Shown: in pieces, positions 16,994-25,243 of the stretch
Layout: each line of letters begins with the position of its first letter
Numbering within the stretch: the stretch's first letter is position 1
NCBI RefSeq assembly: GCF_030848505.1
Contig: NZ_JAVDDU010000009.1
Coordinates: 62,001-126,000, forward strand
Direction of reading: 5' to 3'
From: Marinimicrobium hydrolyticum
GTDB lineage: Bacteria; Pseudomonadota; Gammaproteobacteria; Pseudomonadales; Cellvibrionaceae
Length of the DNA stretch: 64,000 nt
Notes under the pieces: model-generated
Database searches by the model: none
The model's input: the letters and a program-made list of their open reading frames with translations, nothing else
Told to the model about the DNA's origin: nothing
Translations under genes and position numbers: made by a program

Positions 16994-17785
16994 ATGTCCG
17001 ACTTCACGACGCAAGGCTTTCTTTCTGACGATGCGCGGAACGGTGTGAAGAGGCTCGAAACGGACTTTTCGGCTCTCTGGGCCGAAGCGCGTGTCGTGAA
17101 TGAGTTTGCTCAAGCGTTCCAGTATCAACTAGAGATACATAAGCGATCTCTGGTTGAGATGCTGGCGGCAGTTATGTATGCGCGCGCTCTCTCGACTTAC
17201 CAAGGAGTCCTGGTTGTGCTGGAGCGCGGAATGGAGCAACAGGCGAAGATGCTCCTGCGCTGTGGGTTTGAAAGCGTGTTTCCTCTAGTGGCGATTTCTA
17301 AAGACGCGGGATTCGCTGAGAAGCTGCTCGTGTCCGAGGAGCTGGAAAGGCTTAAGGGTCTCAACAAGCTAATACGATACTGGGAACGTTCTGGCGACAA
17401 AGACGGCCAGCTTGAGGACGCAAGGGCACTCGCTGCGGAGCTCAAAGGACAACTAGCCAAGGTAGATGGCAAAAAAATGAGCATAGTGGATGCGGCGGAG
17501 GCTGCAGGGCTGGTCGATTGGTACGACACCGCATACTCTTTCCTTAGCAATACAGTACATTCCTCTATCCGCTCGCTTGAAGAGCATCTGCACATCGGCA
17601 CGGATGGCGACGTTGAGGCTGTGAAGAACGAACCTAGTTTTGAGGAAGCTGGCAAGCTCCTTGTCACAGGAATGGAGTCCATGTTTCACGCCTTGCGGGC
17701 GGCTGCTGAAGTCTTCGGCAAGGATGTCGGCGAGTTTGTAGAGCGCTCCTCGGAGCGTGTACGCGAGGCGCATCCCGCTAGTTAG
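16994..17785 (+). CDS. Cassette 3: helical protein resembling DUF5677
   Basis: The start is ATG 16994 with AGGAGG just upstream; the frame is open further 5' through attC but that is not coding. The 263-residue product is all-helical with no membrane segment. The segments VVLERGMEQQAKMLLRCGFE and YDTAYSFLSNTVHSSIRSLE resemble the DUF5677 family, whose members are linked to abortive-infection-like and HEPN-like proteins. The conserved arginine and the TVHSS histidine region support this. Function is not known. Confidence 0.7.
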   Translation: MSDFTTQGFLSDDARNGVKRLETDFSALWAEARVVNEFAQAFQYQLEIHKRSLVEMLAAVMYARALSTYQGVLVVLERGMEQQAKMLLRCGFESVFPLVAISKDAGFAEKLLVSEELERLKGLNKLIRYWERSGDKDGQLEDARALAAELKGQLAKVDGKKMSIVDAAEAAGLVDWYDTAYSFLSNTVHSSIRSLEEHLHIGTDGDVEAVKNEPSFEEAGKLLVTGMESMFHALRAAAEVFGKDVGEFVERSSERVREAHPAS

Positions 17786-17806
17786 AGCAGCGGGCGAGGA
17801 GATCAA

Positions 17807-17861
17807 GCCTAACTTCAAGTTGCAGCCGACGGCTTCGCCGCGGCTGAACTTCGCGTTATAC
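17807..17861 (+). repeat. attC site after cassette 3
   Basis: A short attC of about 55 bp, from GCCTAAC to GTTATAC. The centre is GCAGCCG, a GGC-TTC-GCC mini-hairpin, then CGGCTG, so the whole folds on itself. It resembles the short attC type common in proteobacterial integrons. It starts 22 bp after the stop codon. Confidence 0.75.
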
Positions 17862-17873
17862 CGAAGGGGACAT

Positions 17874-18971
17874 ATGCCAGACATTGCGGGTGACATTGAA
17901 AACAGACCAAAAGAACTATGGGATATTCCCAATTACGGCTGTTTGCCGGATCGACCTTTTGAGATCGACCTAGAAAGTGCCGTTGGGGAGTTCTTGGCGC
18001 AAGATATTTTCGATCTAGATGGAACTCAGCCGATTGAAGCTAAAATCATTGGCATATCCAAGAAATTTTTTGAGGGTCATCCGGTAATAGAAGTCAATCC
18101 ATCCGAGGAGGCGATTGATTTCTATAGAGAACGTGGTGATACTTTCAAAATGATCAACGTTGTTGTATGTTGTCACTCGTTTCAGGAGAGGGATGGGAAG
18201 CTCTACGGGTTGCCTTATCATATTTCTTTGCGCCCAGCTCAGAAACGAGGAAGGCTAGCTAGTGTCGGCGTCGATTGGATAAAGAACTTTGACCTGGCTG
18301 GAGTGTTGCAGGGTAATCCACATTACATGGGGTATAACCCTTTTTCTGATGCTTTTGGCCTTTACGCTGTTGGCCCGGCACCCATAAACGAAAATATTTG
18401 TTCTGACACAATTGGTTTAGTCTATAACACGTACTTTCTAGCAGCAAAATATGACAAGAAAGATGTTTGCGACCCAGGGATGTGCACTTTCCTCATTGGC
18501 GAGAACAGGGCGTTGCTGGCTGACTATCGGAAGTTCCGTTTTTCCCGTTATTTTAAGGACTTCGAAACGACTAAGCCAATAAAAATCTGGGGCTGTGATT
18601 CGCCAATTGAGCTATTTCTCTTACAGGCCATGAGTCAGCTTGACCTTAATCCCAGGATTCAAACCCTAATATTTCCTGACGGATCAACGTTTCCATCTCT
18701 TCAGTCCATGTGGGAGGGTGGTCTACGAACGAAAAAGCAGGCCAAGATCATCACAGAGGCCGATTTCTTCTTCGAAAACGAAAAAGTAGCTGTCTTTTGT
18801 GATTCGGTGGCACACCACACCGCTGATCATGCTGTTGCTAAGGATTCCGCCATCGACCAGAAACTTGCCAATTTGGGGATTCGCTCTATTCGGATATCTG
18901 GAGCAGACATCATGGCTTCTCCGACCGAGTGTGCAAAAAAGGTACGAGAGTGTGTCGATGAAATGGTATAA
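17874..18971 (+). CDS. Cassette 4: protein with DUF559/Vsr-like C-terminal nuclease-type domain
   Basis: The start is ATG 17874 with GAAGGGGA upstream. The 365-residue product has an N-terminal part (1-240) that I do not recognise. From about 245 it shows GCDSPIELFLLQAM, like the helix preceding the catalytic core in many restriction-like folds, then ITEADFFFENEKVAVFCDSV, HH, and DSAIDQKLANLGIRSIRISG. This is the usual order of a DUF559/Vsr-like domain. The position normally held by catalytic Glu in VE.DG is Phe-Cys-Asp here, so activity may be lost or use Asp. The spacing to the flanking attC sites marks a complete cassette. Confidence 0.65.
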   Translation: MPDIAGDIENRPKELWDIPNYGCLPDRPFEIDLESAVGEFLAQDIFDLDGTQPIEAKIIGISKKFFEGHPVIEVNPSEEAIDFYRERGDTFKMINVVVCCHSFQERDGKLYGLPYHISLRPAQKRGRLASVGVDWIKNFDLAGVLQGNPHYMGYNPFSDAFGLYAVGPAPINENICSDTIGLVYNTYFLAAKYDKKDVCDPGMCTFLIGENRALLADYRKFRFSRYFKDFETTKPIKIWGCDSPIELFLLQAMSQLDLNPRIQTLIFPDGSTFPSLQSMWEGGLRTKKQAKIITEADFFFENEKVAVFCDSVAHHTADHAVAKDSAIDQKLANLGIRSIRISGADIMASPTECAKKVRECVDEMV

Positions 18972-19037
18972 CCAAGCCATGCACCGGATGCAAAAACCTT
19001 CGCTACGGTTTTGTACCGGTGATGGCCGGCGTTATGC
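18966..19037 (+). repeat. attC site after cassette 4
   Basis: 72 bp from GTATAAC, which includes the stop codon, to GTTATGC at 19031-19037. Left arm AACCAAGCCATGCACCGG pairs imperfectly with right arm CCGGTGATGGCCGGCGTT, and CAAAAACC / GGTTTTG extends the stem. It matches the attC consensus closely. Confidence 0.85.
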
Positions 19038-19050
19038 ATAAAGGTGCTCG

Positions 19051-19488
19051 ATGAAGCAGGAGCAGAAATACTACAAAGATCGTGCCGTTGGCTTGCTAAC
19101 TAACTTTCAGCTCTTGGAGTTATCTCTAAAGCTGTATATTGGAACGTCCTATGACTACATCCGTATGCTTGTAGTAGACCATATTCACTTTGACTTTTCT
19201 ATAAGCGATGTGGAGAACTACCCCCTAGAACGGCTTCTGAACATTTTTGGAAAGCTCAATGGCAATGAGGCGCTAAAGAAGCGCCTCAACAAGCTCAGGA
19301 ATGAGCGGAACTACGTTGCACATGAAGCGCTTTTAGTCACTATCGGTTCGAATCCAAACATGGATACTCTTAACCAAAAAGCGAAAGACTTCTTCTACCT
19401 TGAAGATGAGCTAACAGAATGCTTAAAGCTAGTAACAGAAGAGTTCCGTAAGTTAAAAGTTAAGGGTGAACTGAGTAGGCTCATTTAA
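19051..19488 (+). CDS. Cassette 5: HEPN-like protein
   Basis: ATG 19051 lies 13 bp after the GTTATGC core. The 145-residue product is predicted all-helical. Residues 83-91 read RNERNYVAH, which contains the RNxxxH form of the HEPN ribonuclease motif (Arg86, Asn87, His91), preceded by a helix ending KKRLNKLR, a common HEPN context. HEPN proteins act as RNases in toxin-antitoxin, abortive-infection and CRISPR-linked systems. There is no obvious nucleotidyltransferase (MNT) antitoxin beside it. The assignment depends on one motif in a helical setting. Confidence 0.6.
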   Translation: MKQEQKYYKDRAVGLLTNFQLLELSLKLYIGTSYDYIRMLVVDHIHFDFSISDVENYPLERLLNIFGKLNGNEALKKRLNKLRNERNYVAHEALLVTIGSNPNMDTLNQKAKDFFYLEDELTECLKLVTEEFRKLKVKGELSRLI

Positions 19489-19490
19489 AT

Positions 19491-19532
19491 GCATAACAAA
19501 GCCATCAAGTACGCGCACTTCGTGCGCCGGAG
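19491..19532 (+). repeat. Truncated attC site after cassette 5
   Basis: GCATAACAAAGCCATCAAG followed by a GCGCACTTCGTGCGC mini-hairpin looks like the left half of attC. The sequence then diverges into the IS-like segment and no right-hand GTT core follows, so this attC was probably cut by the insertion. Confidence 0.6.
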
Positions 19533-19598
19533 ACCTCCCCCTGAACCTGCATCACCTTTCACGGACAGTAATTAACTGTCAACCTAAGTGGTGATAAT

Positions 19599-19742
19599 AT
19601 GGGAATAACAAGAAAAAAGCATTACGACAGCTATACGCTGGTGTACAAAGTACATGCGATCAAGATGACCCAACAGAAGGGCGTTAAGGCTCCAGGTTCC
19701 CCAAAAAAAGTAGACACATGCGGCGCCTGTACTCGTCATTAG
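19599..19742 (+). pseudogene. Transposase OrfA fragment (IS3-type) with possible IS end
   Basis: A 47-codon frame starts MGITRKKHYDSYTLVYKVHA and continues IKMTQQKGVK, like the start of IS3-family OrfA (the helix before the helix-turn-helix). It then runs into unrelated residues and stops. The bases at 19697-19719 (CCCCAAAAAAAGTAGACACA) look like an IS3-type terminal repeat, so most of the IS may have been lost internally. A short palindrome GACAGTAATTAACTGTC lies at 19564-19580. Family assignment is tentative. Confidence 0.5.
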
Positions 19743-19829
19743 GGTTTAATATCCCGAGTGAATATGAAAGTATGGTCGCATGAACAAACACTTGTCGGAC
19801 GTCTATTTTTCGGGGGGAGGTTTCTTGCC

Positions 19830-20996
19830 ATGAGCACAATGAGTGCGGCCGCCAGTCCCGTGCGCCTCGGTATCATCGGGCTCGGGAATATTGGCCAACA
19901 GCATATCCAGCACGTCCAGACAGGGGTCACCGGTTGCGAGATCACCGCCACCTGTTCCCGCCAGTCTAAAGTGATCGCGGGCCTTGATAAGGCCCAGCAT
20001 TTCAGCGACTACCGCCAACTGATTGATTCGGGGCTGGTCGATGCTGTCTTAATCGCCACGCCCACCATGGCGCACTTTGAGCAAGCGAGCTATGCCCTGG
20101 ACAAGGGGCTTCACCTGTTGGTGGAAAAGCCCATTGGGCTGTCCTGCCAGGAGGGTGAGCAACTTATCGCCAGGCATCAACAAAAACAACAGATCTTTGC
20201 GCTGATGCTCAATCAGCGCACCGACCCACTGTTTGTCGCCATGAAGGAGCAGGTTGATAGCGGCCGCATTGGCGCCATCCAGCGCACCCATTGGACCATG
20301 ACCAACTGGTTCCGCCCCGAAGTGTACTTCCAGGTCAGCGACTGGCGCGCCACCTGGAAGGGCGAAGGCGGCGGACTGCTGGTGAATCAGTGTATTCACA
20401 ACCTGGATATTTTTCAGTGGATCTGCGGCTTGCCTGTCTCGGTGCAGAGCTTTTGCAGCTTCGGCAAATACCACGACATTGAAGTAGAAGACGAAGCCAC
20501 TGCCTACCTGCGCTACAGCAATGGCGCCAGCGGCTTGTTTGTCGGCTCCACCGGTGAGGCCCCCGGCATCAATCGCTTTGATATTGTGGGTGATCGCGGC
20601 ACCCTCAGTTTTGACGGCGACCGACTGCAATTGCTCACCAACAACGAATCCACCAGCACTTTTTCAAAAGCCACGCGCGATATGTTTGGTATGCCGGCCA
20701 CCACACGTCAGGACATCACCCCGGATCGTCAGGTCAACCAACACGCCCGGGTAATTCAGAATTTTATCGACGCTATTCGCGAGCAAACGCCACTGATTGC
20801 CCCTGCTGAACAGGGCCTGCATTCACTCGCGCTGGCCAACGCCATTTTATTGTCGAGCTGGGAGAATAAAGCCGTCGATCTGCCTCTTGACAGCGCCCAT
20901 TACCAACAGGCGCTTGAGCAGCGCATCGCTCAGTCCAGTCTGCGCAAAAAAGCGGATATTGAAGTATCAATCGACATGACCAAGTCCTACCGGTAA
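19830..20996 (+). CDS. Gfo/Idh/MocA-family oxidoreductase (first copy)
   Basis: Start chosen at ATG 19830 with GGGGGAGG 9 bases before; a GTG at 19758 is in frame but has no ribosome site. The 388-residue product has the N-terminal Rossmann motif LGIIGLGNIGQQHI, LLVEKPIGLS (the EKP motif with the catalytic-site lysine) and GGGLLVNQCIHNLDIFQW, the substrate-domain motif with conserved His and Asp. Such enzymes oxidise or reduce sugars, inositols and uronic-acid derivatives with NAD(P). It leads a three-gene unit with the Nramp-like transporter (56 bp later) and a second family member. The unit looks like an uptake-and-oxidation module; the substrate is unknown. Confidence 0.9.
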   Translation: MSTMSAAASPVRLGIIGLGNIGQQHIQHVQTGVTGCEITATCSRQSKVIAGLDKAQHFSDYRQLIDSGLVDAVLIATPTMAHFEQASYALDKGLHLLVEKPIGLSCQEGEQLIARHQQKQQIFALMLNQRTDPLFVAMKEQVDSGRIGAIQRTHWTMTNWFRPEVYFQVSDWRATWKGEGGGLLVNQCIHNLDIFQWICGLPVSVQSFCSFGKYHDIEVEDEATAYLRYSNGASGLFVGSTGEAPGINRFDIVGDRGTLSFDGDRLQLLTNNESTSTFSKATRDMFGMPATTRQDITPDRQVNQHARVIQNFIDAIREQTPLIAPAEQGLHSLALANAILLSSWENKAVDLPLDSAHYQQALEQRIAQSSLRKKADIEVSIDMTKSYR

Positions 20997-21052
20997 CACG
21001 CATTGATAAAAAGATGCGTCAATTAACACACTAATAATAATTTCGGTAATTT

Positions 21053-22441
21053 ATGACTCACACATCGACAGCATCTACACCCGCCGATCAACTTTCCGAA
21101 GAGCGGGATCAACTGCACGCGGACATTGCCCAGCGCCCACCCGTGAGGCGAGCCTTTGCCTATCTTCGCCTCAGCGGCCCGGGCTGGCTGCAGGGGGCAA
21201 TGACGCTCGGGGGCGGCAGTGCCATTGCCTCGCTGACCATTGGTGGCGTTTATGGTTACGAACTGCTTTGGGTGCAGCCCCTGGCTATGTTGATTGGCTG
21301 CATCATGTTGTTTGCTCTCTCCCACCAAACTCTGAGCACCGGCGAAAGGCCCTTTAAGGCGATGTGTCGTATTCATCCCGCCCTCGCCTGGAGCTGGGCC
21401 CTGGCAGCGCTGGCATCCAGTATTATTTGGGGGTTTTCACACTACCCGTTGAGTGCGGGTATGGCCGAAGAGGTCATTTCCGTCACCACCGGTTTTCGAG
21501 TTGGGGACGGTGGCGCACGGGAACTGTATTTGTTTGCCCTCGCTGTCATCGTCTGGGCCTTCTGCGCCTATACGGCCTGGCACTATGGTAAAGGTGGTAG
21601 CACGGTACGGCTGTTTGAAAACGGCATTAAATGGTTGAGTATTTTCACGGTACTCGCCTTTGCCTTCGTGGTGGCGACGGCCAGTTGGAACGGGCAAGTC
21701 GATTGGCTTCGGGTATTGCGGGGTTTTGTACCCGGCAGGCTGCCCACAGATTCGGAAGGCGTCACTACCGTAATGGCCGCACTGGGTGCCGCTGTGGGCA
21801 TTAACATGACCTTTGTATACGGCTACACGCTACTGAATCGTGGTTGGGGCAAGGTGCAGCGGGAGCTGTCGCGCTACGACATTATCATGGGGTTGGTGCT
21901 CCCCTATTTACTGGTGACGAGTCTTATTTCTATTGCGGCCGCCGGTGCGTTGAGCAGTATCGACACCGATATCAGTGGCAGGCTCAGCCCCGCCATGGCG
22001 AGCCAGATTTTTGTGCAGGCAGGGCTCGGTGAAGTGCCGGCCCGGCTGATTTTTTCCATGGGTATTCTGGGTATGGCGGTGGGGTCATTGGTCATGCATA
22101 TGCTGACCTGTGGTTTTGCCGCCAGTGAAATGTTTGGTTGGCCGACCAATAGCCTGCGCTATCGGCTGGCGTTGTTATTGCCCACCCCCGCGGTCCTCGG
22201 CGTGTTTGTCTGGAGCACCATGGGGGCCTATGTGGTACTGCCGACCTCGGCGATCTGCGGGGTACTCTTACCCATTGCCTATGTTGGCTGGCTGATCCTG
22301 AACAACCGCCGGGACTACCTGGGTGAGGATATGCCTCGCGGGGCTAAGCGCGGCCTCTACAATGCGGCAATGCTGCTGTGTATTCTCACCGTCGTTGCCA
22401 GTGTCATCTATACCACCTCCGTAAGGCTGGGTTGGTTGTGA
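21053..22441 (+). CDS. Nramp (SLC11)-like membrane transporter lacking the DPGN motif
   Basis: The 462-residue protein has about eleven hydrophobic segments. The first membrane segment begins SGPGWLQGAMTLGGGSAIAS, where classical Nramp proteins have GPG...DPGN. The metal ligands Asp and Asn of DPGN are absent, replaced by LGGGS. A GYELLWVQPLAM segment then matches the family. It is therefore a divergent family member whose substrate is probably not Mn/Fe in the usual way. Its place between two Gfo/Idh/MocA enzymes, with 56-bp and 28-bp gaps, suggests it imports the substrate they use, or a metal or ion needed with it. Confidence 0.75.
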   Translation: MTHTSTASTPADQLSEERDQLHADIAQRPPVRRAFAYLRLSGPGWLQGAMTLGGGSAIASLTIGGVYGYELLWVQPLAMLIGCIMLFALSHQTLSTGERPFKAMCRIHPALAWSWALAALASSIIWGFSHYPLSAGMAEEVISVTTGFRVGDGGARELYLFALAVIVWAFCAYTAWHYGKGGSTVRLFENGIKWLSIFTVLAFAFVVATASWNGQVDWLRVLRGFVPGRLPTDSEGVTTVMAALGAAVGINMTFVYGYTLLNRGWGKVQRELSRYDIIMGLVLPYLLVTSLISIAAAGALSSIDTDISGRLSPAMASQIFVQAGLGEVPARLIFSMGILGMAVGSLVMHMLTCGFAASEMFGWPTNSLRYRLALLLPTPAVLGVFVWSTMGAYVVLPTSAICGVLLPIAYVGWLILNNRRDYLGEDMPRGAKRGLYNAAMLLCILTVVASVIYTTSVRLGWL

Positions 22442-22469
22442 TCAACAGCAAAAGATTGAGAGTCGTGCA

Positions 22470-23552
22470 ATGAAAAAGAATGTCGACGTCAAGGACGGTG
22501 CCAACTATGCGCCGTCTGCCGACAGTGTCAAAGTGGTGAAAGAAGGCGAGTTTTACTTTGCGGTCGCTCACCTGGACCACGGCCATATCTACGGGCAAAC
22601 CAATGGCCTGATTGATGCTGGTGCCAGCCTGAAGTATGTCTACGACCCGGACCCGGCACGGGTGGCCGAATTTGTTCAGCGCTACCCCGGAGTAGAGGTC
22701 GTCAGCGACTTTCAAACCCTGCTCGATGATCCGAGCATACAGTTGGTGGCCGCTGCGGCGATTCCCAATCGGCGTGCCGACATTGGTATTGAGGTGATGC
22801 GCGCCGGCAAGGATTATTTTACCGACAAAAGCCCCTTCACCAGCCTGCAGCAACTGGAACAGGCGCGCCGCGTGGCCGCGGAAACCGGCCGTAAATACAT
22901 GGTTTACTATTCCGAGCGGCTGCACAACGATGCCGCCTGGCGAGCGGGCGAAATGATCAGCGAGGGCGCCATCGGTCGGGTATTGCAAGTCTTAAACCTG
23001 GCCCCTCACCGATTGGCCAAGCATTCGCGGCCCGAGTGGTTTTTTGACAAACAGCAATATGGCGGCATCCTCACTGACATAGGCAGCCACCAGGTTGAGC
23101 AATTTCTCACCTATGCGAACTGCCGTGATGCCACCCTTAATTTTGCCCGGGCCAGTAACTTGAATAATCCGGACCGACCCGGCCTGCAGGATTTTGGTGA
23201 AATGTCCCTGACCGGTGATAACGGCTGTTCTTTTTACACCCGTGTTGATTGGTTTACGCCAGAAGGGTTAAGTAGCTGGGGAGACGGCCGCACCTTTATT
23301 GTCGGCACCGAGGGCAGCCTGGAACTGCGAAAATATATGGATGTCGCCCGGCAAACACCCAGCTCAAAACTGATTTTGGTCAACTCAAAAGAAGAACAGG
23401 AAATCGAGTGCCTTGATCAAAGCGGTTTCCCCTTCTTCGGGCAATTAATTTTGGACGTTATACACCGCACTGAAAATGCCATGACCCAGGCGCACGCCTT
23501 TAAAGCAGCCGAGCTGAGTTTGCGTGCCCAGTTGTTGGCGGACTCCTCCTGA
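22470..23552 (+). CDS. Gfo/Idh/MocA-family oxidoreductase (second copy)
   Basis: The 360-residue product is a second, distantly related family member. The nucleotide-binding part starts FYFAVAHLDHGHIYG, without the classical GxGxxG but with the strand-turn-helix pattern. The EKP motif is replaced by TDKSPFTS, which keeps the lysine. YGGILTDIGSHQVEQFL is the substrate motif with the conserved histidine. It is the last gene of the three-gene metabolic unit, and the first attC site of the array's right half begins 50 bp after its stop. Substrate unknown. Confidence 0.88.
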   Translation: MKKNVDVKDGANYAPSADSVKVVKEGEFYFAVAHLDHGHIYGQTNGLIDAGASLKYVYDPDPARVAEFVQRYPGVEVVSDFQTLLDDPSIQLVAAAAIPNRRADIGIEVMRAGKDYFTDKSPFTSLQQLEQARRVAAETGRKYMVYYSERLHNDAAWRAGEMISEGAIGRVLQVLNLAPHRLAKHSRPEWFFDKQQYGGILTDIGSHQVEQFLTYANCRDATLNFARASNLNNPDRPGLQDFGEMSLTGDNGCSFYTRVDWFTPEGLSSWGDGRTFIVGTEGSLELRKYMDVARQTPSSKLILVNSKEEQEIECLDQSGFPFFGQLILDVIHRTENAMTQAHAFKAAELSLRAQLLADSS

Positions 23553-23602
23553 GCCCGGGCGCGGGGTCAGGTTGGCACGTCGAGGGCCTTCAGTTGTAGC
23601 TG

Positions 23603-23679
23603 GCACAACCAACCATTAGTTTCGCGCTCTTCGCGCGCCGAACCTCGTTTCACTCGGCAACCAATGGCCGCCGTTATTG
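23603..23679 (+). repeat. attC-like site downstream of the metabolic trio
   Basis: About 77 bp from GCACAAC to GTTATTG. AACCAACCATT on the left and CCAATGGCCGCCGTT on the right give partial pairing, with a CGCGCTCTTCGCGCG hairpin in the middle. It is less regular than the next site but has the right plan. Confidence 0.5.
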
Positions 23680-23691
23680 CAACCAAGGAGG

Positions 23692-23739
23692 ATTTAACAA
23701 GGCAATGCACGCGGCAAACGCGTGATTGCGACGTTACAT
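23692..23739 (+). repeat. attC site before the RDD gene
   Basis: 48 bp from ATTTAAC to GTTACAT. The arms GCAATGCACGCG and CGCGTGATTGC pair fully except for one extra G on the left arm, the hallmark unpaired base that sets strand choice in attC. It begins only 12 bp after the previous site's core, so the two sites bound an interval with no gene. Confidence 0.8.
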
Positions 23740-23764
23740 TACCTTCAACACCCAAGGAACAAAA

Positions 23765-24718
23765 ATGACTGATGAAGTACAGCAAAATTGGATAGCTGGA
23801 TTTTGGAGACGAATCGGTGCGCTTTTTATCGATACATTGATTCTTGGGCTAGTAGGTTTCCTATTGGGGCTAGCTCTTGGGAGTACGTTCGTTCAAGTCG
23901 GTGGTTGGGGACGCTTAATAGGCTTTGTAATCGCGCTAGTCTATTTCGGAGCAATGAACAGCAAGCTATTCAAAGGTCAAACTATTGGCAAAAGAGTACT
24001 TAACCTGAGGGTAGTTGATTCCGACAACCAGACAATTTCCTTGGTCAGGTCTGTTATTCGATACATTGTTTTAGCTGCTCCGTTTTCTTTAAACGGGGCT
24101 CAGTTCTCCAATGAGGCGTTACTTTCGTTTTTGATATACCCGCTATCGTTGATAATTTTCGGCGGGCTATTCTCGATAATTTACTTGTACATATTCAACA
24201 GGATCACCAGGCAGTCGCTCCATGATCTTGCGGTGGGGACATTCGTGGTCAATGCCAATATTGAAAAGCAAGAAGTCGGCAAAATCTGGAAAGGCCACTT
24301 AGTAGTAGTCGCAGTCTTTTTCATCGCTGCTGCGATTGTCCCGGTTTTTACAAGTAAATTGGCTCAAAATGAACCATTTAAAGATATGCTAGCGGTTCAG
24401 TCTGCTCTCTCAGATGAGCCGGGAGTAAATTATGCCACGGTAACTACCAGCACGACGACCTTCAGTTCAAAAAATGAAGGAGCAAAAACAACTACGTATG
24501 TAACTGCTCAAGCCTTTATCTCCTCCAATAACGTTAGTGATGTTGAACTTGCCCGAGAATTGGCCATTATTGTTATCAAAAACTTCCCCGAAGCCGTGAG
24601 AAGAGACGCTCTTAGAATTACACTAACATACGGCTATGACATAGGTATTTGGTCTCAGTGGTCAAACCATGCACATGATTTCAATCCGAGTGAGCTTGCA
24701 GGTGAAGAGCAAGAATAA
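23765..24718 (+). CDS. Cassette 6: RDD-domain membrane protein
   Basis: The start is ATG 23765 (AAGGAAC 10 bases upstream). The 317-residue product begins with an RDD domain: AGFWRRIGALFIDTLILGLV, with the characteristic Arg and Asp, two to three membrane segments and GQTIGKRVLNLRVVD. A membrane segment at about 175-195 is followed by a predicted extracytoplasmic domain of about 120 residues rich in Thr and Ser, which is unrecognised. RDD proteins are small membrane proteins, some linked to ion exchange. The region is AT-rich compared with hrpA. It is flanked by attC sites. Confidence 0.75.
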   Translation: MTDEVQQNWIAGFWRRIGALFIDTLILGLVGFLLGLALGSTFVQVGGWGRLIGFVIALVYFGAMNSKLFKGQTIGKRVLNLRVVDSDNQTISLVRSVIRYIVLAAPFSLNGAQFSNEALLSFLIYPLSLIIFGGLFSIIYLYIFNRITRQSLHDLAVGTFVVNANIEKQEVGKIWKGHLVVVAVFFIAAAIVPVFTSKLAQNEPFKDMLAVQSALSDEPGVNYATVTTSTTTFSSKNEGAKTTTYVTAQAFISSNNVSDVELARELAIIVIKNFPEAVRRDALRITLTYGYDIGIWSQWSNHAHDFNPSELAGEEQE

Positions 24719-24749
24719 TCTAACAAACAGCTGTTGCCGGACGTTAAAG
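24718..24749 (+). repeat. Short attC-like remnant after the RDD gene
   Basis: TCTAACAAACAGCTGTTGCCGGACGTTAAAG keeps both outer ends (TCTAAC and GTTAAAG) but only 32 bp in all, shorter than a functional attC. The middle is probably deleted. Confidence 0.5.
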
Positions 24750-24765
24750 GGGCGGAGAGAGAAAA

Positions 24766-25143
24766 GTGAAATCATTCAGTAATATTCAGGCTATCTCTGT
24801 TTCGGTCGTTTTATTTATAACATTACATTTTTTATTGACGTTAGTATCAAATTATCTCTCTAAAAATTCAAGCAGTTTCTTGACATTGCTTCCTTGGCTA
24901 AATCTTCTAGCGTACTTGCTTTATCTATTGACAGGCTTCATTTCTAGCCTATTGGCAAAAAGCCGACTTATTATCACTGGTCTGGCAGCTGGCCTACTAT
25001 CTGCGTTTATCGCAGTTTTGGCATTCGGTGTTGGCGGTGATATTTTTTGGGGGCTCCTTACTCTAGCTTTTGGTTTTATTTTGGGCGGTATCGGTGGCGG
25101 CATATCTATGTTGCTTAAAATGATAACTAGCGAAGCCCTTTAA
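24766..25143 (+). CDS. Cassette 7: small four-helix membrane protein
   Basis: The start is GTG 24766 with GGCGGAGAGAG upstream. The 125-residue product is nearly all hydrophobic, with four predicted membrane segments (about 9-29, 42-64, 68-90 and 92-117) and glycine-rich turns (FGVGGD, GGIGGGIS). It has no polar domain or known motif. It resembles TIGR04086-type four-helix proteins only in plan. AT content is high. Function unknown. Confidence 0.6.
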   Translation: MKSFSNIQAISVSVVLFITLHFLLTLVSNYLSKNSSSFLTLLPWLNLLAYLLYLLTGFISSLLAKSRLIITGLAAGLLSAFIAVLAFGVGGDIFWGLLTLAFGFILGGIGGGISMLLKMITSEAL

Positions 25144-25231
25144 CAAATTGCTCAAATACACTCCGGGCTTTCGGCCCCTTGCGACGGCCTACACTTAGTT
25201 CCGGCCGGCCCTTAGCAAAAATTTATGTAAC
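25138..25231 (+). repeat. attC-like site after cassette 7 (diverged right end)
   Basis: The left end TTTAACAAATTGCT includes the stop codon. The right arm AGCAAAAATTTATGTAAC is roughly its complement, but the right core is GTAAC instead of GTT. The centre has CCGGGCTTTCGGCCC and GGCCGGCC hairpins. It is eroded but recognisable. Confidence 0.55.
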
Positions 25232-25243
25232 AAAGGAAGTCTA

